NCBI RefSeq assembly: GCF_026898155.1
Contig: NZ_CP114029.1
Span: forward strand, 3,142,001-3,206,000
DNA from: Jiella pelagia
GTDB taxonomy: Bacteria; Pseudomonadota; Alphaproteobacteria; Rhizobiales; Rhizobiaceae
Direction of reading: 5' to 3'
DNA length: 64,000 bases
Position numbers and translations under genes: made by a program. Below are positions 27,433-36,320 of this stretch, piece by piece; positions within the stretch are counted from its first letter, which is position 1, and every line of letters begins with the position of its first letter. Below the pieces are notes generated by a model. The model did not search any database. It was given only the letters and a program-made list of their open reading frames with translations, and had not been told where the DNA came from.

Positions 27433-28125
27433 TCACTCTTTCGACTGGAAGGCGGATGTCTCGCTTTTCAGCGAGGCCGGATTGATCAGCATTTTCACGC
27501 GGCCGCCGAATGACAGGAACTGGCCGCTGTCGGAGACCTTCAGGCTTTGCGCCTCGATCGTCTGCGTCCCCGACCGGATGACCACGGGACCCTTGCCGTC
27601 CATCGTCCCGGAGGACATGTCGATGTCGGCGCCGGCCAGACGAATCGAGACGCCGTTGGTCGTTTCAACGGAAATCCCCTGGCTCAACTGCAGTGTCCCG
27701 GCCGTGGCGTCGTAATAGCCGGAGTCCGATCGAATGTCAGCGGTGGCGTCTTCACCGATCGGGACCTTTGCCTGAATGGCCTCGAGAGTGATGCCGCCGC
27801 CGTCGAGCGACTGTACCGCCCGGGTTGCGATGAGTTGATAGGGCCGATTCTTGCTGTCGACGCCGGACATCCGCGGATCCTGCATGACCACGCTGCCATC
27901 GTCGATCGCTGCGCTCGTTACGGAAACGTCGTCAGTCACGCCGCGCGCCAGCCAGATGAGCGCCAGGCCACCGATCAGGATGACCGCGGCGACGACGGGA
28001 AGGCCGATCTTCAGGGCGCGCACAAGGCGGGAATGGCGGGCCGCGCGCGAAAACTCGGCTTGCCGGGCAGCCGAAAACTCCGCTGGGCGGGCGTCGCCCC
28101 GTCGCCGCGGGTCAAGATCAACCAT
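27433..28125 (-). CDS. lptC: LPS export inner-membrane anchor LptC
   Basis: Single-span inner-membrane protein (about 230 aa) that hands lipopolysaccharide to LptA. A membrane helix (ALKIGLPVVAAVILIGGLAL, about residues 38-57) follows a basic N-terminus. The periplasmic part has the LptC pattern NRPYQLIATRAVQ and DATAGTLQLSQGISVETTNG. ATG 28125 is the conservative start; TTG 28137 has GAGG at better spacing. It heads lptC-lptA-lptB-rpoN. Confidence 0.88.
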   Translation of the reverse strand: MVDLDPRRRGDARPAEFSAARQAEFSRAARHSRLVRALKIGLPVVAAVILIGGLALIWLARGVTDDVSVTSAAIDDGSVVMQDPRMSGVDSKNRPYQLIATRAVQSLDGGGITLEAIQAKVPIGEDATADIRSDSGYYDATAGTLQLSQGISVETTNGVSIRLAGADIDMSSGTMDGKGPVVIRSGTQTIEAQSLKVSDSGQFLSFGGRVKMLINPASLKSETSAFQSKE

Positions 28126-28438
28126 CTGTAATGTCAAGGAAACCTCTCATCGGAACCGGCCTGCCGATCCCTGTCGGAGCCGTCTTGCGAGCTGTTCTAA
28201 ACCTCAAGGCGGCGCCTTTTAGCATCAATCAAGGCATTTTGCGACAGTCAATAGACGGGCGGCAAAATCGTGGTTCGGAATCGGCAGGTTCCCGGCGCCT
28301 GGCAAGGGCAGCCGCAGCATTCCCGGCTCTGGGTATGCCCGCTCGCGCCGTTCCGGATCTCACATTCGAACTTCACAGTTGCTGCGCTTTTCGCTAGCGA
28401 CCAGTCTGATTACACGAGGTGATGGAACGGAGGGCGGA
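28126..28438. other. Divergent intergenic region between lptC and sppA
   Basis: About 310 bases that should hold divergent promoters for the lpt-rpoN operon and sppA. I see no palindrome, terminator or small ORF with a convincing ribosome site. In many related genomes a ribonuclease D gene lies upstream of lptC; it is absent here. Confidence 0.5.
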
Positions 28439-29422
28439 ATGGTCAATGTGGCCGGCGAGTTGATCGATCGTCGCCGACTGCGACGCAGGCTGAGCTTCTG
28501 GCGCATCACGGCGGTCGCGATCGCCGTTGCCGCGCTGATAGCAGCGCCGTTTCTCCTTGGCTTGCCGACAGGCTTTGGCGATCGCAGCTCAGACCAGATT
28601 GCCCGGGTGTCGATCGAGGGGATGATCCTTGAGGATCGCAAGCTCCTCGAACTCCTGGACGAGCTGAAGGACTCGGACAACGTCAAGGCGGTCGTGGTGC
28701 GAATCGATTCGCCGGGCGGGACGACGGCAGGCGGAGAATCGATCTACGAGGCGGTCCGGGCGGTGGCCGAGAGGAAACCCGTGGCCGCCGAGGTCGGTAC
28801 GCTGGCCGCCTCCGCGGGCTACATGATCGCCGCCGGCACCGATCACATCGTCGCCCGACGGACCTCGATCGTCGGATCGATCGGCGTGATCTTCCAATAT
28901 GTGAACGCCGAGAAGCTGCTCGATACGGTTGGCGTTCAAGTCAACGCCATCAAGTCGGCACCGCTGAAGGCCGAGCCGTCGCCCTTCGGGCCGCCGCCGC
29001 CTGGGGCGGAAGACATGATCCGGCGGCTGGTGATGGACACCTACGACTGGTTCGTCGGGCTCGTGGCCGAGCGGCGCGGCATTGCGCCCGGGGAGGCGCG
29101 GCGGCTGGCCGACGGATCGATCTTCACCGGCCAGCAGGGGCTCGACCTCAAGCTCGTCGACGCGATCGGCGGCGAGGAGGCGGTGCGGCGTTGGCTCGAG
29201 ACGGACAAGAAGATCCCGGCCGGGCTGAAATTCGTCGATCGCAAGCCGGAGGATGACTCGGCGCTTTCGCTTTTCGGCTCTGCCCGCGGGCTCGCCTACG
29301 ACCTTCTCGGCCTGGATATGCGGGCGGCGAGCTTCTCGTCTGCGCTGATGATGAAGGCCGGGCGGCTTGACGGGCTCGTATCGCTCTGGCAGCCTTTGAG
29401 TAGCCGTGCAAGTGTTCAGTGA
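28439..29422 (+). CDS. sppA: Signal peptide peptidase SppA (short form)
   Basis: Membrane-anchored Ser/Lys-dyad protease (327 aa) that degrades leftover signal peptides. ATG 28439 is preceded by GGAGGG; an upstream reading is not conserved. One N-terminal helix (ITAVAIAVAALIAAPFLLGL) is followed by RIDSPGGTTAGGESIYEAV, the nucleophile Ser in GTLAASAGYMIAAG and the general-base Lys in IKSAPLKAEPSPFG. The length is that of the single-domain bacterial form. ihfB lies 95 bases downstream. Confidence 0.94.
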   Translation: MVNVAGELIDRRRLRRRLSFWRITAVAIAVAALIAAPFLLGLPTGFGDRSSDQIARVSIEGMILEDRKLLELLDELKDSDNVKAVVVRIDSPGGTTAGGESIYEAVRAVAERKPVAAEVGTLAASAGYMIAAGTDHIVARRTSIVGSIGVIFQYVNAEKLLDTVGVQVNAIKSAPLKAEPSPFGPPPPGAEDMIRRLVMDTYDWFVGLVAERRGIAPGEARRLADGSIFTGQQGLDLKLVDAIGGEEAVRRWLETDKKIPAGLKFVDRKPEDDSALSLFGSARGLAYDLLGLDMRAASFSSALMMKAGRLDGLVSLWQPLSSRASVQ

Positions 29423-29517
29423 AGCCTCGGAAATTTATGTAAGTTTTGCCGACGTACCGCAGCGGCGGGGGTGAAGGATTTCATTCGCTGCGACGTTTTG
29501 CATGAGGGATATCGCGT

Positions 29518-29800
29518 ATGATCAAGTCCGAGGCTCGTCCAGGCGATCGCCAATCGCAATCCGCATCTTTATCAGCGGGACGTCGAGACGATCGTCAACG
29601 CCATCTTCGACGAGATCACCGAGGCTCTATGCGACTCGAACCGCGTCGAGCTGCGGGGTTTCGGCGCCTTTTCGGTGAAGAACCGGCCGCCGCGCTCCGG
29701 TCGCAATCCGCGCACCGGCGAGGCTGTCTCCGTCGAGGAGAAGTGGGTGCCGTTCTTCAAGGCCGGCAAGGAACTGCGCGAGCGGCTGAACCGCAAGTGA
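29518..29800 (+). CDS. ihfB: Integration host factor beta subunit (frame broken by one extra base)
   Basis: DNA-bending protein that pairs with IHF-alpha. The ATG at 29518 gives MIKSE, then the frame breaks at 29530-29536 (GAGGCTC for GAGGTC). With one base removed it reads [20 protein letters not shown] and continues to 29800 (93 aa). The IHF/HU signature [20 protein letters not shown] is intact, including the Pro at the tip of the DNA-binding arm. Order sppA-ihfB-lapA is common in this group. Confidence 0.93.
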
Positions 29801-29927
29801 CGCGAATGGCGCCGCTGTTCGTCCGCGCTGCCGCGAGAATGCGCCATCTCGCGTTGACGCGGCGCGTGCTTCTGCCATCTTAGGGCTTCAGCGCCGCCGT
29901 GCCACCGACCAGCCTGGACGAAGAGAC

Positions 29928-30305
29928 ATGATCGCCAAAATCGCCGCCGCCATCGTTCTCGTGCCGATCACCATCGTGCTCGTGGTGTTCATGGTGGTCA
30001 ATCGAGGCGACGTTCCCGTCAGCCTCGATCCTTTCGGCAGCATTCCGCAACTGACCTTCGACGTGCCGCTGTCGATTCTGATGATGGGCGCGGTGATCTT
30101 TGGTCTCGTGCTCGGCGGCATCGGGACGTTTCTGACCCAGAACCACCACCGCCGGGCCTCCTACAAGCGCAAGCACGAGATCGAGCGACTGCACCGCGAC
30201 GCCGACAAGAAGGACGAGCGGATCCGCATGCTGGAGGAGGATCGGGCTGCTGCGACGACCGGGACGGGTTCCCGCGCCCTGGTGCCGGCGGCGCGCGCCG
30301 CCTGA
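29928..30305 (+). CDS. LapA-domain (DUF1049) membrane protein
   Basis: A 125-aa protein with two membrane helices, AIVLVPITIVLVVFMVVNRG and LSILMMGAVIFGLVLGGIG, typical of LapA-domain proteins. The cytoplasmic tail (RRASYKRKHEIERLHRDADK, then KDERIRMLEED) is a short coiled coil. LapA/LapB proteins in E. coli regulate lipopolysaccharide synthesis; whether this homologue does is not known. It often precedes trpF-trpB-trpA in relatives, but those genes do not follow here. Confidence 0.82.
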   Translation: MIAKIAAAIVLVPITIVLVVFMVVNRGDVPVSLDPFGSIPQLTFDVPLSILMMGAVIFGLVLGGIGTFLTQNHHRRASYKRKHEIERLHRDADKKDERIRMLEEDRAAATTGTGSRALVPAARAA

Positions 30306-30794
30306 GGTCCGACGCTCGCTGGTACGAGAACCGCCGCGGCAAGTCGTCGACCGGTTGGTGCGATGGTCGCCGAGGGTCTCCGGCCGGCCGGAGGCAAACG
30401 GTGCCGGGGCATCGGTCCCAAATCGGCACGCTGAGTTTCCGCTGAAGCGAGCCGCATCGGCTGCAAAGCTACGGCCAGGCGAACTCCACCCAAACAGGCA
30501 TCTGGAAAAAGAGACCGGGAGCCCCGTCTTCAAGACTCCCGGTCGAGCGGCCACAGTGGAAGGGACGGGACACTGCGACCGTTTCTCACCGCCGATTGTG
30601 AAAGACGGTTGGCGGCGGAGCGGCAGGTCGTAGTGTTGGTTGATGACCCGCTGCTCCATGCCGCGGAACATCGCACCAGCCCCCTGAACGGCGCCGGAAG
30701 GCCGCGTTCATCTGTCGTTCAGACTGGCGCGGCGTCGGCTCTGCCTGTACCGGGGCAAGCTCGATGAAAATTTCTCGCCGGCTGACGATGCTCT
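30306..30794. other. Gene-poor stretch with a possible minus-strand small transcript
   Basis: About 490 bases with no convincing plus-strand gene. The only strong signal is a hairpin with a T-run on the minus strand at 30502-30544. A minus-strand ORF from 30671 (MFRGMEQRVINQHYDLPLRR) reads into that hairpin, so a short RNA or peptide gene of about 150-200 bases is possible. I do not recognise it. Confidence 0.4.
30502..30544 (-). terminator. Rho-independent terminator on the minus strand
   Basis: GACCGGGAG and CTCCCGGTC (30513-30521 and 30536-30544) form a perfect 9-bp stem with a 14-base loop. Read on the minus strand it is followed by TCTTTTT. No annotated minus-strand gene lies upstream of it, so it hints at an unannotated transcript. 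Confidence 0.6.
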
Positions 30795-30823
30795 CTTGAA
30801 CGCGTGAGCAGGCGCGACCAATT
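30795..30823 (+). promoter_or_regulatory. Possible RpoH-type promoter of the hsp20 gene
   Basis: CTTGAA at 30795-30800 and CCAATT at 30818-30823 are spaced by 17 bases, similar to alphaproteobacterial heat-shock promoters (CTTG start of the -35). The inferred transcript start is near 30830, exactly where the structured leader begins. The -10 match is weak. Confidence 0.45.
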
Positions 30824-30830
30824 CAACGAT

Positions 30831-30924
30831 GCAGCCGCTGGAAAGGGCTGCAGGACCGAAGCAACGCCAGACGGGTTGCTCGATCGGTCATGGACGAAAA
30901 CTGTTGCTTCACATGGAGAACATC
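30831..30924 (+). promoter_or_regulatory. ROSE-like RNA thermometer upstream of hsp20
   Basis: The leader folds into consecutive hairpins: GCAGCC/GGCTGC (30831-30851), GCAAC/GTTGC (30861-30879), and a final element in which TTGCTTCACATGGAG brings TTGCT next to the Shine-Dalgarno GGAG. A UUGCU or UCGCU segment pairing with the SD is the hallmark of ROSE elements before rhizobial small heat-shock genes. Melting on heating would free the ribosome site. The call is based on layout and this motif, not on a covariance search. Confidence 0.62.
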
Positions 30925-31392
30925 ATGCGTCACGTTGATTTTGCCCCCCTCTATCGTTCCACCGTCGGCTTCGACCGCCTCGTCTCGATGCTCGACGGCC
31001 TGTCCCAGCCGGACAACAGCCAGACCTATCCGCCCTACAACATCGAACGCACCGGCGAGAACGCCTACCGCATCACCATGGCGGTCGCGGGCTTTGACGA
31101 GACCGAGCTTTCGATCGAGTCGCGTGAGAACACGCTGACCGTGAAGGGCGAGAAGGCCGACAAGGAAGACGGTGCGAGCGAGACCCTTTATCGCGGCATC
31201 GCCGGGCGCGCCTTCGAGCGCCGATTCCAGCTTGCCGAGCATGTCGAGGTTCGGGGCGCCAGCCTGAAGAACGGCCTCCTTCATATCGATCTGGTCCGGG
31301 TGATTCCCGAGGCGATGAAGCCCCGCAGGATCGAGATCGTCTCGACTGCCGGTAACGCCAACGACAAGCAGATCGAGGCCGCCGCGGCCTGA
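30925..31392 (+). CDS. Small heat-shock protein (Hsp20/IbpA family)
   Basis: Holdase chaperone of 155 aa with an alpha-crystallin domain. The opening MRHVDFAPLYRSTVGFDRL is the rhizobial IbpA-like start; the domain runs YPPYNIERTGENAYRITMAV, AGFDETELSIESRENTLTVK, and ends with LKNGLLHIDLVR. ATG 30925 has GGAG at good spacing. An in-frame ATG at 30829 would force translation of the structured leader and is rejected. It is a single-gene unit closed by a terminator. Confidence 0.93.
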   Translation: MRHVDFAPLYRSTVGFDRLVSMLDGLSQPDNSQTYPPYNIERTGENAYRITMAVAGFDETELSIESRENTLTVKGEKADKEDGASETLYRGIAGRAFERRFQLAEHVEVRGASLKNGLLHIDLVRVIPEAMKPRRIEIVSTAGNANDKQIEAAAA

Positions 31393-31440
31393 TCTCCGAT
31401 CATCGGCGCCGGCTGCGGCGCCAGACGGCTCATCCGGACG

Positions 31441-31469
31441 CTCTCGGCACTTGTGCCGGGGGCGTTTTT
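31441..31469 (+). terminator. Rho-independent terminator after hsp20
   Basis: CGGCAC TT GTGCCG with flanking GC pairs forms a tight hairpin, closely followed by TTTTT at 31465-31469. It lies about 50 bases after the hsp20 stop. Confidence 0.8.
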
Positions 31470-31622
31470 CCGTCGTCCGGCGGCGGTCTCGCTGGGATCA
31501 AGTCTCCGCTCTTTCCCCACCTCCAGAACTGGTACGCTTCCTGCTTGGCTTGTTGCGAGCGGGCAAGGGCGCCCAGAAAGGGGCGCCTGTCCGTCCGCCG
31601 GCTGACGCAAGTGGAGGCATCT

Positions 31623-33020
31623 ATGCGCGGAAAAAGAGCAACGCCACTCGGTACACTGATCTACAAGCTCGACGATGTGCCGCCGCCGGGGCCGGCAACG
31701 CTGGCTGCTGTCCAGCACATCCTCGCGGCGATCGTCGGCATCGTTACGCCAACCTTGATCATCGGCGGCGTCCTAGGGCTTGGCTCGGAAGTCCCCTATC
31801 TGATCGCCATGTCGCTGTTCGTCTCCGGTGTCGCGACATTCATCCAGTGTCGGCGGATCGGGCCGGTCGGTTCCGGCCTCCTCAGCCTGCAGGGAACCAG
31901 CTTTGCCTTTCTCGGCGCGATCCTTGCGGCCGGTTTCGCCGTCAAGGGACGGGGCGGCACGCCGGAAGACATCCTGGCGATGATCTTCGGCCTCTGCCTC
32001 GTCGGCTGTCTGGTCGAGGTCGTCCTCTCCCAGTTCATCGGCAAGCTCGGCCGGATCATCACGCCGACCGTCACAGGCGTCGTCATCACGGTAATTGGCC
32101 TGTCGCTGGTCAAGGTCGGCTTCACCGACTTTGCCGGCGGCGCGACGGCGGGAGAAAATCTCGGCGATCCGGTCAATCTCGTCCTCGGCTTTCTCGTCGT
32201 GGCGGTGATCCTCGTCCTCAGCTTCCATTCCAACCCGATGATCCGCATCTCGGCGGTCATGCTCGGCCTGGTTGCGGGGTTCATCGTCGCCCTCGTCCTC
32301 GGCAGGGTCGACGTCTCGTCCTTCGGGACCGGGCCGCTGTTCGCGCTGCCGATGCCGCTGCGCTACGGCCTCGACTTCGACCTTGGGCTGTTCCTGCCGA
32401 TCGCCTTCATCTATCTGATCACCGCCATCGAGACGACGGGCGACCTCACGGCCAATTCGGTGATCGCCGGCGAGCCGGTGAAGGGCGATCTCTACCTGTC
32501 CCGCATCAAGGGCGGCGTCCTCGCCGACGGCGTCAATTCCGGCATCGCGGCGCTGTTCAACACCTTCCCCAACACGACCTTCTCCCAGAACAACGGCGTC
32601 ATCCAGATGACCGGCGTCGCCAGCCGCCATGTCGGGCTCTACATCGCCGGCATCCTGGTGGTGATGGGCTTCCTGCCGATCATCGGCAGCGTCTTCCTGA
32701 TGATCCCGAAGCCGGTGATCGGCGGCGCGACGCTGGTGCTCTTCGGCACCATCGCCGTTGCCGGCATTCGCATTCTGGCGAGCGAGGAGATCGACCGGCG
32801 CAAGGCCTACATCATGGCCGTGTCCTTCGGGCTCGGCCTCGGCGTCACGCTGGTGCCTGACGCCACCCAGCAACTGCCGGACTTCATCCGGCAGGTCTTC
32901 GCGACGCCGATCACGCTCGCCGGCCTGTCGGCGATCATCCTGTCGTTGGCGATTCCCGAACATGCCGTCGACGCGCCGGCGGCTCCCTCGGCGACCGGGA
33001 GTGCCGTCGCTGCCGAATAG
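31623..33020 (+). CDS. NCS2-family xanthine/uracil permease
   Basis: Inner-membrane nucleobase:cation symporter, 465 aa with 12-14 hydrophobic segments. The family signature QNNGVIQMTGVASR is present, as are TAIETTGDLTAN (substrate-contact helix) and the early block LAAVQHILAAIVGIVTPTLI. It looks closer to xanthine/uric-acid permeases than to UraA. ATG 31623 has GGAGG upstream. No purine catabolic genes are next to it. The stop lies 39 bases from the convergent moeB-like gene. Confidence 0.9.
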   Translation: MRGKRATPLGTLIYKLDDVPPPGPATLAAVQHILAAIVGIVTPTLIIGGVLGLGSEVPYLIAMSLFVSGVATFIQCRRIGPVGSGLLSLQGTSFAFLGAILAAGFAVKGRGGTPEDILAMIFGLCLVGCLVEVVLSQFIGKLGRIITPTVTGVVITVIGLSLVKVGFTDFAGGATAGENLGDPVNLVLGFLVVAVILVLSFHSNPMIRISAVMLGLVAGFIVALVLGRVDVSSFGTGPLFALPMPLRYGLDFDLGLFLPIAFIYLITAIETTGDLTANSVIAGEPVKGDLYLSRIKGGVLADGVNSGIAALFNTFPNTTFSQNNGVIQMTGVASRHVGLYIAGILVVMGFLPIIGSVFLMIPKPVIGGATLVLFGTIAVAGIRILASEEIDRRKAYIMAVSFGLGLGVTLVPDATQQLPDFIRQVFATPITLAGLSAIILSLAIPEHAVDAPAAPSATGSAVAAE

Positions 33021-33059
33021 CCGTCATCTCGCGGCGGCTTTGGGCCGTCGCCGCCGGCG

Positions 33060-33844
33060 TCAGGCGGTCTTGGGCCGCTTGTAGCGGATGGTCTCGAAGC
33101 GCGGGCCGAGGAGGTCGACCATCAGGAGCTTGCCGATCAACGGCTCGCCGATGCCGCAGACCAGCTTGATCGCTTCGTTGGCGGCGAGCGTGCCGAGGAC
33201 GCCGGTGGTCGTGCCGAGGATGCCGGCCTCCGCACAGCTCGGCACGACGCCGGGGGAGGGGCCTCGGGGAAGAGATCGCGGTAGCGCGGGTTCTGCCGGC
33301 CGTTGACGTCGGTCAGATGCGGCGCGAGGACCGTGAGCGAGCCGGAAAAGCGCTGCACCGCGGCCGTCACCAGCGGGATCTTCGCGGCCTCGCAAAGATC
33401 GGCCATCAGGTAGCGGGTGGCAAAATTGTCCGAGCCGTCGACCACGAGATCGTATCCCTCGACGATCGCCGATCCGTTCTCGGCGTCGAGCCGAACGGGA
33501 TGAGGCGCGAAGGCGACATGCGGGTTGATTGCGGCAACGCGCTCGCCGGCGCTGTCAAGCTTCGCGCGGCCGATGTCGGAGGTGGCGTGGATGACCTGCC
33601 GCTGCAGGTTCGACAGCGACACCGTGTCGTCGTCGGCCATGCCGATCCGCCCGACGCCGGCCGCGGCCAGATAGAGCGCCACCGGCGAGCCGAGGCCACC
33701 GGCGCCGACGACGAGGACCCGTGCCGCCTTGAGCTTCTGCTGGCCCGCGCCGCCGACTTCCGGCAGCACGATGTGGCGGGCGTAGCGTTCGATCTCGTCG
33801 CGTCCGAGCGCCTGCCCCACGGTAGGTCTCGTCGTCTCGCTCAT
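33060..33844 (-). CDS. MoeB/ThiF-family adenylyltransferase (one base missing)
   Basis: E1-like enzyme that adenylates the C-terminus of a small sulfur carrier protein (MoaD or ThiS). N-terminal part: ERYARHIVLPEVGGAGQQKL, nucleotide loop VVGAGGLGSPVALYLAAAGV and VDGSDNFATRYLM. The frame breaks within a C-run at about 33250-33262. Adding one C gives LFPEAPPPGVVPSCAEAGIL and GTTTGVLGTLAANEAIKLV to 33060 (261 aa). This differs from the GAGGTC-type insertions and looks like a homopolymer undercall. It directly follows recF (4-base gap). Confidence 0.88.
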
Positions 33845-33848
33845 CGTC

Positions 33849-35026
33849 TCATTCTCCGTTCGCCCGGCCGATCGGGATCATGTTCGCCCGCCCCTCGATC
33901 GCCTCGAACAGCGCCTCGTCCGTCCCGGTCATGAAGGCCTGTACCCCGAGCGTCGAAACGAGGTCGAACAGGGCCTGGCGCCTCCCGGGATCGAGATGGG
34001 CCGCCACCTCGTCGAGGAGGAGGATCGGCCGAAATCCCGACAGCTGCGCGACGAGTTGGGCATGGGCGAGGACGAGGCCGATCAGGAGCGCCTTCTGTTC
34101 GCCGGTCGAGGCGAGGGCGGCCGGCATGTCCTTGGCGGCGAAGAACACCGAGAGGTCGGCGCGGTGGGGGCCCTCTCTGGTTCGTCCGGCGGCCCGATCC
34201 AAAGAGCGGGAGCGCTTAAGGCCGAGCCGGACCACCTCTTCGGCGTCGACGGCGGGGCGGGCCAGATCGACGTCCTCGAAGCCGGACTGGAGCGACAGCC
34301 GCGCGGCAGGAAACGGGCTCGCATCCGCTGCAGCCGCGATCTTCGTCGCCAGCATGTCGGCGAGGCTCGGTGCGGGCGATCGCCATGGCGATGCCGAGGC
34401 TCGGCCATCTGCGTCTCGAGGCCGGAGAGCCAGGCGTCGTCCATGCGGTCTTCGGAAAGGAGCCGGTTGCGCGAACGCATCGCCCGCTCGTAGTCGCTGG
34501 CGCGGCGGCCATGGGCCGGGTCGATGGCGAGCACCATCCGGTCGAGAAACCGTCGGCGGTCGGCGCCAGGGCCGGTGAAGAGGCCGTCCATCGCTGGCGT
34601 CAGCCAGAGGACGCGGCAGATCTCCAGAAGTTCGTCGGCGGTCTTTGCCGTGGTCTCGTCGATCCTGAGGCCGCGGCTCGCGGGCCCGTCCGCCGGCGGA
34701 TGAAGCCGCGATTCGACCAGGATCTCGCTGTCGTTGGAGATGACGGCAGCACGTGCGAGAAAGCCGCCGCTGCCGCCCTTGCGCGCCATCTCGCCATAAG
34801 TCGCGCGGCGGATGCCCCGGCCTGGCGAGAGCAGCGACAGGGCCTCGAGCAGATTGGTCTTGCCGGCGCCATTGTCGCCGAAGAAGACGACGAAGCCGCT
34901 GTCGAAGGAAAGATCGAGGGTGGAATAGTTGCGGAAGTCGCCGAGCCGCAGCCGCTCCACCCGCGTCGAGGGCAGCGCGGAGGACGGCGCAGTATCGCTC
35001 AAGGCCGGCCTCGCCGCTCCGCTCAC
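33849..35026 (-). CDS. recF: DNA recombination/repair protein RecF (frame broken by two extra bases)
   Basis: SMC-like ATPase that loads RecA at single-strand gaps. It starts at a GTG overlapping the dnaN stop (GTGA) and has RLRLGDFRNYSTLDLSFDSG and Walker A GDNGAGKTNLLEAL. Two GAGGCTC sites, at 34362-34368 and 34396-34402, shift the frame by one base each. With both removed it reads TQMADLGIAMAIARTDLADM and LATKIAAAADASPFP and continues to ILLLDEVAAHLDPGRRQALF near the end (391 aa). Between the two sites a different frame is read. Confidence 0.93.
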
Positions 35027-36148
35027 ACCCGCATCGGCATCAGGACGTAGAGCGTCGTCTCGTCGCCTCCGTCCCGGATCAGGGTCGGCGAGCCGGGATC
35101 GGCCAGCATGAAGACGGCGCTTTCGCCGGAGAGCTGGCTGGTAATGTCGAGGAGATAGCGGGCGTTGAAGCCGATCTCGATGTCGTCGGAGCCGTATTCG
35201 ACGGCAAGCTCTTCCGTCGCCGTACCGCTGTCCGGCGAGTTCACCGTCAGCATCAGCTGGTCGGGCGAGAGCGACAGCTTCACCGCCCGGCCGCGCTCCG
35301 ACGAGATGGTCGAGACGCGGTCGACGGCAGCCGAGAAGGTCTGCCGGTCGAGGGTGAGGGCCTTGTCGTTGTTCTGCGGGATGACCCGCTGATAGTCCGG
35401 GAAGGTTCCGTCGATCAGCTTGGAGGTCATCACCACGGCGCCGATGGAAAAGCGGATCTTCGAATCGGAGAGTTCGATCGCCACCATGTCGTCTTCGCCG
35501 CATTCGCCGAGAAGCTTCTGCACCTCGCCGACGGTCTTGCGCGGCACGATGATGCCGGGCATCCCTTCCGAGCCAGACGGCGCCTTCACCTCGGCCCTGG
35601 CAAGCCTGTGGCCATCGGTGGCGACGGCCCTCAGCGAGAGGTCGTCCTCGACGTCGACGGTGTGGAGATAGATGCCGTTGAGATAGTAGCGCGTCTCCTC
35701 GGTGGAGATCGCGAACTGGGTCCGCTCGATCAACCGGAGGAGGTCCGAGGCCTTGAGGGAAAAGCTGTGGCTGAGGCTGCCGGCGGTGATGTCCGGAAAA
35801 TCCGATTCGGGCAGGCACTGCAGGCGGAAGTTCGACCGGCCCGACGAGATCGTCATCTGCGTCCCCTCGCCATTGGTGGCGAGCTTGACCTCGGAGCCCT
35901 CGGAGAGCTTGCGGACGATGTCGTAGAGGAGATGGGCCGGAACCGTCGTCGCGCCGGCCTCTTCGCCCATCGCCGGGACGGTTTCGGTGATTTCGATGTC
36001 GAGATCGGTCGCCTTCAGCCGCATGCCGTCGCCCTCGGTGCGTACCAGCACGTTGGACAGGATCAGGAATCGTGTTGCGCCGCTCGACCACGCGATGGAC
36101 GTGCGACAGCGACTTCAGAAGGTTCGAACGCTCGATGATGATACGCAT
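35023..36148 (-). CDS. dnaN: DNA polymerase III sliding clamp DnaN (one extra base near the start)
   Basis: Beta clamp for replication. The ATG at 36148 gives [20 protein letters not shown] and VERRNTIP; the frame then breaks at about 36061-36067, where GGATCAGG appears in place of an expected GGATCGG. Removing the extra A restores [18 protein letters not shown] and a 374-aa protein, the usual length. The rest is intact, ending in the clamp C-terminus [10 protein letters not shown]. The inserted base and context differ from the GAGGTC cases. dnaN lies about 170 bases after dnaA. Confidence 0.94.
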
Positions 36149-36320
36149 GGGGTCTGCCGTTCCATAAGGTCCCGGGAGCCGACCAGGAGCCGTCCGGGAC
36201 CAACGTTCTTAGAGGCTCGCTCGCGGCTTGAAAAGAGCGGCACGGCCAAGCGCGGCGCCAAAAGCACACCGCCGCCCGCCGTCCATGGCCGCGTGGGTGA
36301 TAAGGATGTCGACGGGACGG

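Noticed and set aside
30829..30924. Extended N-terminus for the small heat-shock protein
   Set aside because: The family start MRHVDF at 30925 has its own Shine-Dalgarno site, and the upstream part folds as a structured leader.
34082..36148. A 688-aa ORF spanning dnaN and recF
   Set aside because: It is the out-of-frame continuation of dnaN after the extra base at 36061-36067, rejoining recF by chance. dnaN and recF are separate overlapping genes.
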